DNA from: CAVYGM01 sp963768025
Lineage (GTDB): Bacteria > Bacteroidota > Bacteroidia > Cytophagales > Spirosomataceae
Direction: 5' to 3'
Assembly (NCBI GenBank): GCA_963768025.1
Contig: CAVYGM010000014.1
Span: 1-64,000, forward strand
DNA length: 64,000 nt
The position numbers and the translations under genes are program-made. Positions 60,346 through 64,000 of the stretch are shown here, one piece after another. Below the pieces are notes generated by a model. The model did not search any database. It was not told the DNA's origin and saw nothing but the letters and a program-made list of their open reading frames with translations. Positions within the stretch are counted from its first letter, which is position 1. Every line of letters begins with the position of its first letter.

Positions 60346-62443
60346 TCAGGATGATTTCCTTTTTGCCTTTCCACTGTCCAAAAACCGGGCGAAGCTAACC
60401 GGATCAAGATCGTAGTTTTTGGGCGCTACGAGCAGATTCCCCTCCTCATCCACCAAGCAATAGTGCGGCTGGGCGTTGTTGTTGTATTTGGTGATTTGCA
60501 AATCAGCATTTTGGGCACCGATCGTCTTTTTTACCCGGTTGTCATAGCTCGATGTGTACCAATCACTTTCGGGAAGTTCGGTTTTATCGTCCACATAGAG
60601 CGCTACTACCACGTAGTCATCGCGCAGGCGCTTCAATACCGCCGGGTCTGACCATACGCGGGCTTCCATTTCGCGGCAATTGACGCAGCCGTGTCCCGTA
60701 AAGTCTATAAAAACGGGCTTGTTCACTTTTTGGGCGTACGCCAAGCCCTGCTCATAGTCGAAAAACCCTTCGAGCCCGTGGGGAAGTTCAAATAGATCGT
60801 TGTACTTGGGTACTTCGCCCAGCGACGACGTAGATACCGGGGCCATACCCCGCTGACTGAGGTCAAAATCGTTGGTAGATTGGGGGGGCAGATAGCCCGA
60901 CAAGGCTTTCAGCGGAGCACCCCACATGCCGGGAATCATGTAGACCACAAAAACGAAGGTTATGATCGCCAGTAATATTCGGGGTACGCTCTACGCTTTC
61001 GATCGGTGAATCATGGGAAGTCCGGATTTTTCCGAGCAAATAAAAGCCCAACATGGAAAAAATCACAATCCAGAAAGCCAGAAAAACCTCCCGATCCAGC
61101 AGATGCCAATGGTATACCTGATCGGCGATGCTGAGAAATTTGAGCGCCAGGGCCAGCTCCAGAAAACCCAGGACAACTTTTACCGTATTGAGCCATCCAC
61201 CCGACTTGGGCAGGCTTTTGAGCCACTGCGGAAAAAGGGCAAATAGGGTAAACGGAATGGCAAAGGCCGACGAGAAAGCCACCATGCCCACGATGGGTTT
61301 TATTACCTCGCCACCCGCCGATGCCACGAGCAAGCTACCCACAATGGGGCCTGTGCAGGAAAAAGATACCAGTACCAGCGTAAAAGCCATGAAAAAGATC
61401 CCCAACCAGTCACCGCGATCGGCCCGGGAGTCTACTTGGTTGACAAACGAACTCGGCAACACAATTTCAAAAAGACCCAAGAAAGAAAGACCGAAGACGA
61501 AGAAGGTTAGGAAAAATAAAACATTGGGCAGCCAGTGCGTACTTACAAAATTGGCAAAGGCCGGACCATTGACCCGGGAAACAACAGTACCAATGAGGGT
61601 GTAAATCAGAATGATAGAGAGCCCATATATCAGTGCTTTGAATTTCCCACCCTTCTGCTTGGTAAAAAAACTGACGGTCATGGGAATAATTGGAAAAACG
61701 CAGGGAGTGAGCAACGCTACCAAGCCCGATAGAAAGGCTGCAATGGCAAATGTCCACAGCGAGTTTGCTCCGGTATCCGCCCCTTTGGAGGTGAGTGGAT
61801 CCTCTGCCGTCGTGAGTACAGGTGTAGTCTGCTCGGCAGAATCCGTTACCTCAGTTGCTAACCCAGAGTCAGGCAAAGAGGCCTGAACTGCTTCGGAGAA
61901 AGTCCCGGGAGTGGAAGCCAATTCCGTAGAGCTAGCTTGCCCATTAGGGGCACCTTTTATATCGGCGGCCGTTACCTGCAAGCCCGAAAAGGTAAAATCG
62001 TTATTTCCCAGTACGCAAAGCCCCGAGACCTCCGAGCAGGTTTGGTAAATGGCCGAGGCTTTAATGACGGGGTTGGGTTGTAAGACACGCACCGTTTGCC
62101 GGAATTCAGCCTTGGCAATAAAGTAGGTAATATCGCCCTGCCATATTTCGTCAAACTTTTTCTTCGGTTTTATGGGAGTCAGCTTGCCTACCTTTTCAAA
62201 AGTAGCATTGGGTTGCAGGGTAATTTCAGTCAGAGTAGGACCTAGATCAGCGTCGAAATCGGAGGAGTACAAGTACCAGCCCGGATCAATGGTAGCTTTG
62301 AAAATGAGATCCACTGTTTCGCCCACTTTGACATTGGTTTTGGAAAAAGTGTGCGTCCAGGTAGCGTGGCGCTGTACCTGCGCCAGGGCAAGTGTACTGA
62401 TCAGGAGCAAAGAAGCCAGAAAACCGGCGGTAATTCGATTCAT
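60346..62443 (-). CDS. dsbD: Thiol:disulfide interchange protein DsbD, frameshifted
   Basis: I start at Met 62443 (MNRITAGFLASLLLISTLAL), a signal peptide. The N-terminal DsbD-alpha domain follows (HATWTHTFSKTNVKVGETVD, CSEVSGLCVLG). Eight transmembrane helices of the CcdA/DsbD type come next (LVALLTPCVFPIIPMTVSFF, FSCTGPIVGSLLVASAGG). A frame change near 60970-60990 leads to the C-terminal thioredoxin domain (FIDFTGHGCVNCREMEARVW), with CxxC. Total length about 698 residues is normal for this phylum. It carries reducing power from cytoplasmic thioredoxin to the periplasm. Confidence 0.93.
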
Positions 62444-62476
62444 GTTATTCCGTAACGTTTCATTTTCAGCTAGTAC

Positions 62477-62485
62477 GCAAAGGTA
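62477..62485 (-). promoter_or_regulatory. -7 promoter element of dsbD
   Basis: The minus strand reads TACCTTTGC, the same sequence as upstream of tRNA-Leu. It lies 34 bp before the dsbD start. No clear -33 TTTG is visible at the standard distance. Confidence 0.55.
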
Positions 62486-62611
62486 CAACGCTTCGTGTAC
62501 CTGGTACCTATACTATCAGACAAGGTAACAATTTCGATCAAAAAAAATTCGCCGCCCCGGATTAGGAGCAGCGAATCGCAATGGGAGTAGACCCTTTCTA
62601 TCATCTGATTA

Positions 62612-63449
62612 TCAGGGGTAGCTAAACAATAGTGGGTTAAGCGCACTGTCAGGAACTGTACCTATCTCTTTGCTATCCAGCCAGGTACGCCAATCGGCTT
62701 CCTGAAACTTATTGGTGGGCGGCACGATGGTCTGATCTTTATCCATATAAATCATCGTCATCACCCCTTGCGGGCTGGTCGAAATGGTTGGACCGGCGCG
62801 GTGAAATGTCCAACCGGCGTGGAAGCTTACCTCACCCAGGTCGAACGGGGTATCATGCATCACGAAGTTCTGCTGCTGAAGTTCATCGGCCAGAATTTTT
62901 TCGCTTTCATCGCTAATCTCCATGTCCCGGCCAATTTCAACTGCTGACTCTTTCTCGGCAAAGGCCAGCGGTCCCATTTCCATGGGTGTTGCCTGTAACG
63001 GTATCCAGACGGTAACGGTATTGGCGGATGCCAGTGGCCAGTAGAACTGATCGGCGTGCCAGGGCGTTATGCCGCCCGATGGTTCTTTGTACAGGGCCTG
63101 ATCGTGGTAAATCCGAACGCCCTTAACGCCCATCAGGTCGGTGGCGATTTTGGCAAGTCGCTTTGAAAAAACGAACTTCTTTGGCTTCTTCATTTTCCCG
63201 CCACAGATTCATGATTTGGAGAAAAGCTCTCTCGTATGTGGTTCGCTCTTCCATCGGTTTGATGAGCGTATTGAGTCGGATTACCTCGCTGGTAATCAGC
63301 TGGCCGTAGAAGTCAAGTACCTCCGGGCTCAGAACGTTTTTCAATTTTACGTAGCCATACTCCCGGTAAAACTGTACCGCGTCGGCGGGGAGTGTGTAAG
63401 GTTCGTCCAAGAAATTCAAAAGGGTTTTTTTGTCAATTGTGGCTGGCAT
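62612..63449 (-). CDS. Phytanoyl-CoA dioxygenase (PhyH) family oxygenase, frameshifted
   Basis: The gene is in two frames: 63123-63449 (MPATIDKKTLLNFLDEPYTL) and 62612-63193, meeting near 63170. The joined protein has about 279 residues. The Fe(II)-binding HxD is ITPWHADQFYWPL, and the distal His with the 2-oxoglutarate Arg lies in HAGWTFHRAGPT. Family members hydroxylate small lipophilic or amino-acid-derived compounds. A candidate promoter (63484-63512) precedes it, and a divergent AraC regulator starts 148 bp away, a probable regulator of this gene. Confidence 0.88.
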
Positions 63450-63483
63450 ATACAGGTTGGGTTTAGGTATAGTCTTTTTTTAA

Positions 63484-63512
63484 GCAAATATCCGCACAGA
63501 TTCCAATCCAAA
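63484..63512 (-). promoter_or_regulatory. Probable promoter of the PhyH gene
   Basis: The minus strand has TTTG (63509-63512) and, 16 bp downstream, GATATTTGC (63484-63492). This is the Bacteroidota -33/-7 arrangement with one mismatch in TAnnTTTG. The start codon lies about 35 bp further on. Confidence 0.5.
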
Positions 63513-63596
63513 TAATTCAACTTTTTACCAAAATATGTACTACATTGACTATTTTTGGCTCAGCTATGGCAATATTCTGATAAAAATAGATAGTTT

Positions 63597-64000
63597 GTGA
63601 AACCCTCTATTGAAAAAATAGACTTGGGGGGCGAACGCTCGCTGATGGTGAGACACCTGACCATGCCCTACTTTGACGCGCCCGTACCATTACCATCCCG
63701 AATACGAACTTACCTATATACGCAAAGGGTACGGACAACGCTTTGTGGGCGATTCGGTGGAGCGATACCGGGAGGGCGATTTTGTGTTGCTGGGTCCCAA
63801 TTTGGCTCATTTTTGGCGGAGTGATGCCGATTTTTATGACACACGACAGGGGCTCGTGAGCGAATCCATTGTTATTCAGTTTCAAAGCACCCTCGTGGAT
63901 CGGCTCCTGAGACCGTTCCCGGAGTTCGGGCCCTTGGTGTCGGTACTTGCTCAGGCCGATCGTGGAGTGATTTTTGAAACTGATTCGGATTATTCCGCTG
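63597..64000 (+). CDS. AraC-family transcriptional regulator, N-terminal part, frameshifted and cut by the window edge
   Basis: GTG 63597 opens MKPSIEKIDLGGERSLMVRH, then PYFDAP. A frame change near 63683 leads to the cupin domain: YHYHPEYELTYIRKGYGQRF, then SVERYREGDFVLLGPNLAHF and SIVIQFQSTLVDRLLRPFPE. The HxHxxxE..Y...G....G......GD...L.P...H pattern is the sensor cupin of AraC-type regulators. The DNA-binding half lies beyond position 64000. It is divergent from the PhyH dioxygenase and may control it. Confidence 0.75.

Overview
The window looks like a chromosomal segment of a Bacteroidota bacterium, most probably order Cytophagales (Spirosomataceae-like). The evidence is: -7 promoter elements of the TAnnTTTG type upstream of the tRNA, rrn and dsbD units; secreted sulfatases; a PorT-like beta-barrel protein; FG-GAP, CHAT and Gfo/Idh families typical of the phylum; and the character of the rRNA operon. 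Most of the DNA is moderately GC-rich and unusually full of the palindrome GGTACC. One block (about 2.0-5.9 kb) is clearly AT-rich and lacks it.

Layout. 0-1.7 kb: lipoprotein sulfatase. 2.0-6.7 kb: accessory island with a large TIR-like/STAND NTPase gene (candidate defence protein), a hairpin-rich noncoding stretch, and a UPF0175 gene followed by an internally deleted PIN-type (DUF3368) toxin remnant. 6.8-10.3 kb: secreted metabolic enzymes (sugar isomerase/epimerase, PqqB-like hydrolase, amidohydrolase). 10.3-13.9 kb: Fic remnant, response regulator, GAF/PAS histidine kinase, TolB-like remnant. 13.9-18.3 kb: Gfo/Idh oxidoreductase, FG-GAP protein, sialidase. 18.5-21.8 kb: CHAT protease-NB-ARC-TPR gene with a 144-bp tandem repeat array. 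21.9-25.5 kb: divergent glycosidase-like protein and sulfatase. 25.6-31.7 kb: housekeeping genes (tig, tRNA-Leu, relA/spoT, fur, purA). 31.7-35.2 kb: three uncharacterised genes, two encoding coiled-coil/four-helix membrane proteins. 35.3-41.9 kb: GDSL esterase, ABC exporter, Tat-exported aminotransferase, gamma-glutamyltransferase remnant. 42-47 kb: a 16S-23S-5S operon on the minus strand. 47.2-63.5 kb: M20 amidohydrolase, quinone oxidoreductase, two-subunit molybdenum oxidoreductase, PBP1A, PlsC acyltransferase, beta-barrel protein, class C serine hydrolase, M48 protease, DsbD, PhyH dioxygenase. An AraC-type regulator runs off the right edge.

The sequence carries many single-base indels, roughly fifty by my count. 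They break otherwise perfectly conserved genes, worst in relA/spoT, the CHAT/TPR gene and the ABC permease, while tig, purA, fur, the molybdenum enzyme and PBP1A are clean. I read most of these as assembly errors rather than decay. I give full gene extents across them and use type 'pseudogene' where a gene as read has three or more lesions or is a true remnant. Four remnants (DUF3368, Fic, TolB-like, gamma-glutamyltransferase) have lost large internal or terminal parts and cannot be explained by single-base errors.

The most interesting candidates for new biology are the TIR-like/STAND gene, the CHAT/NB-ARC/TPR gene (both architectures of bacterial NLR-like immune sensors) and the paired coiled-coil/four-helix membrane proteins after purA.
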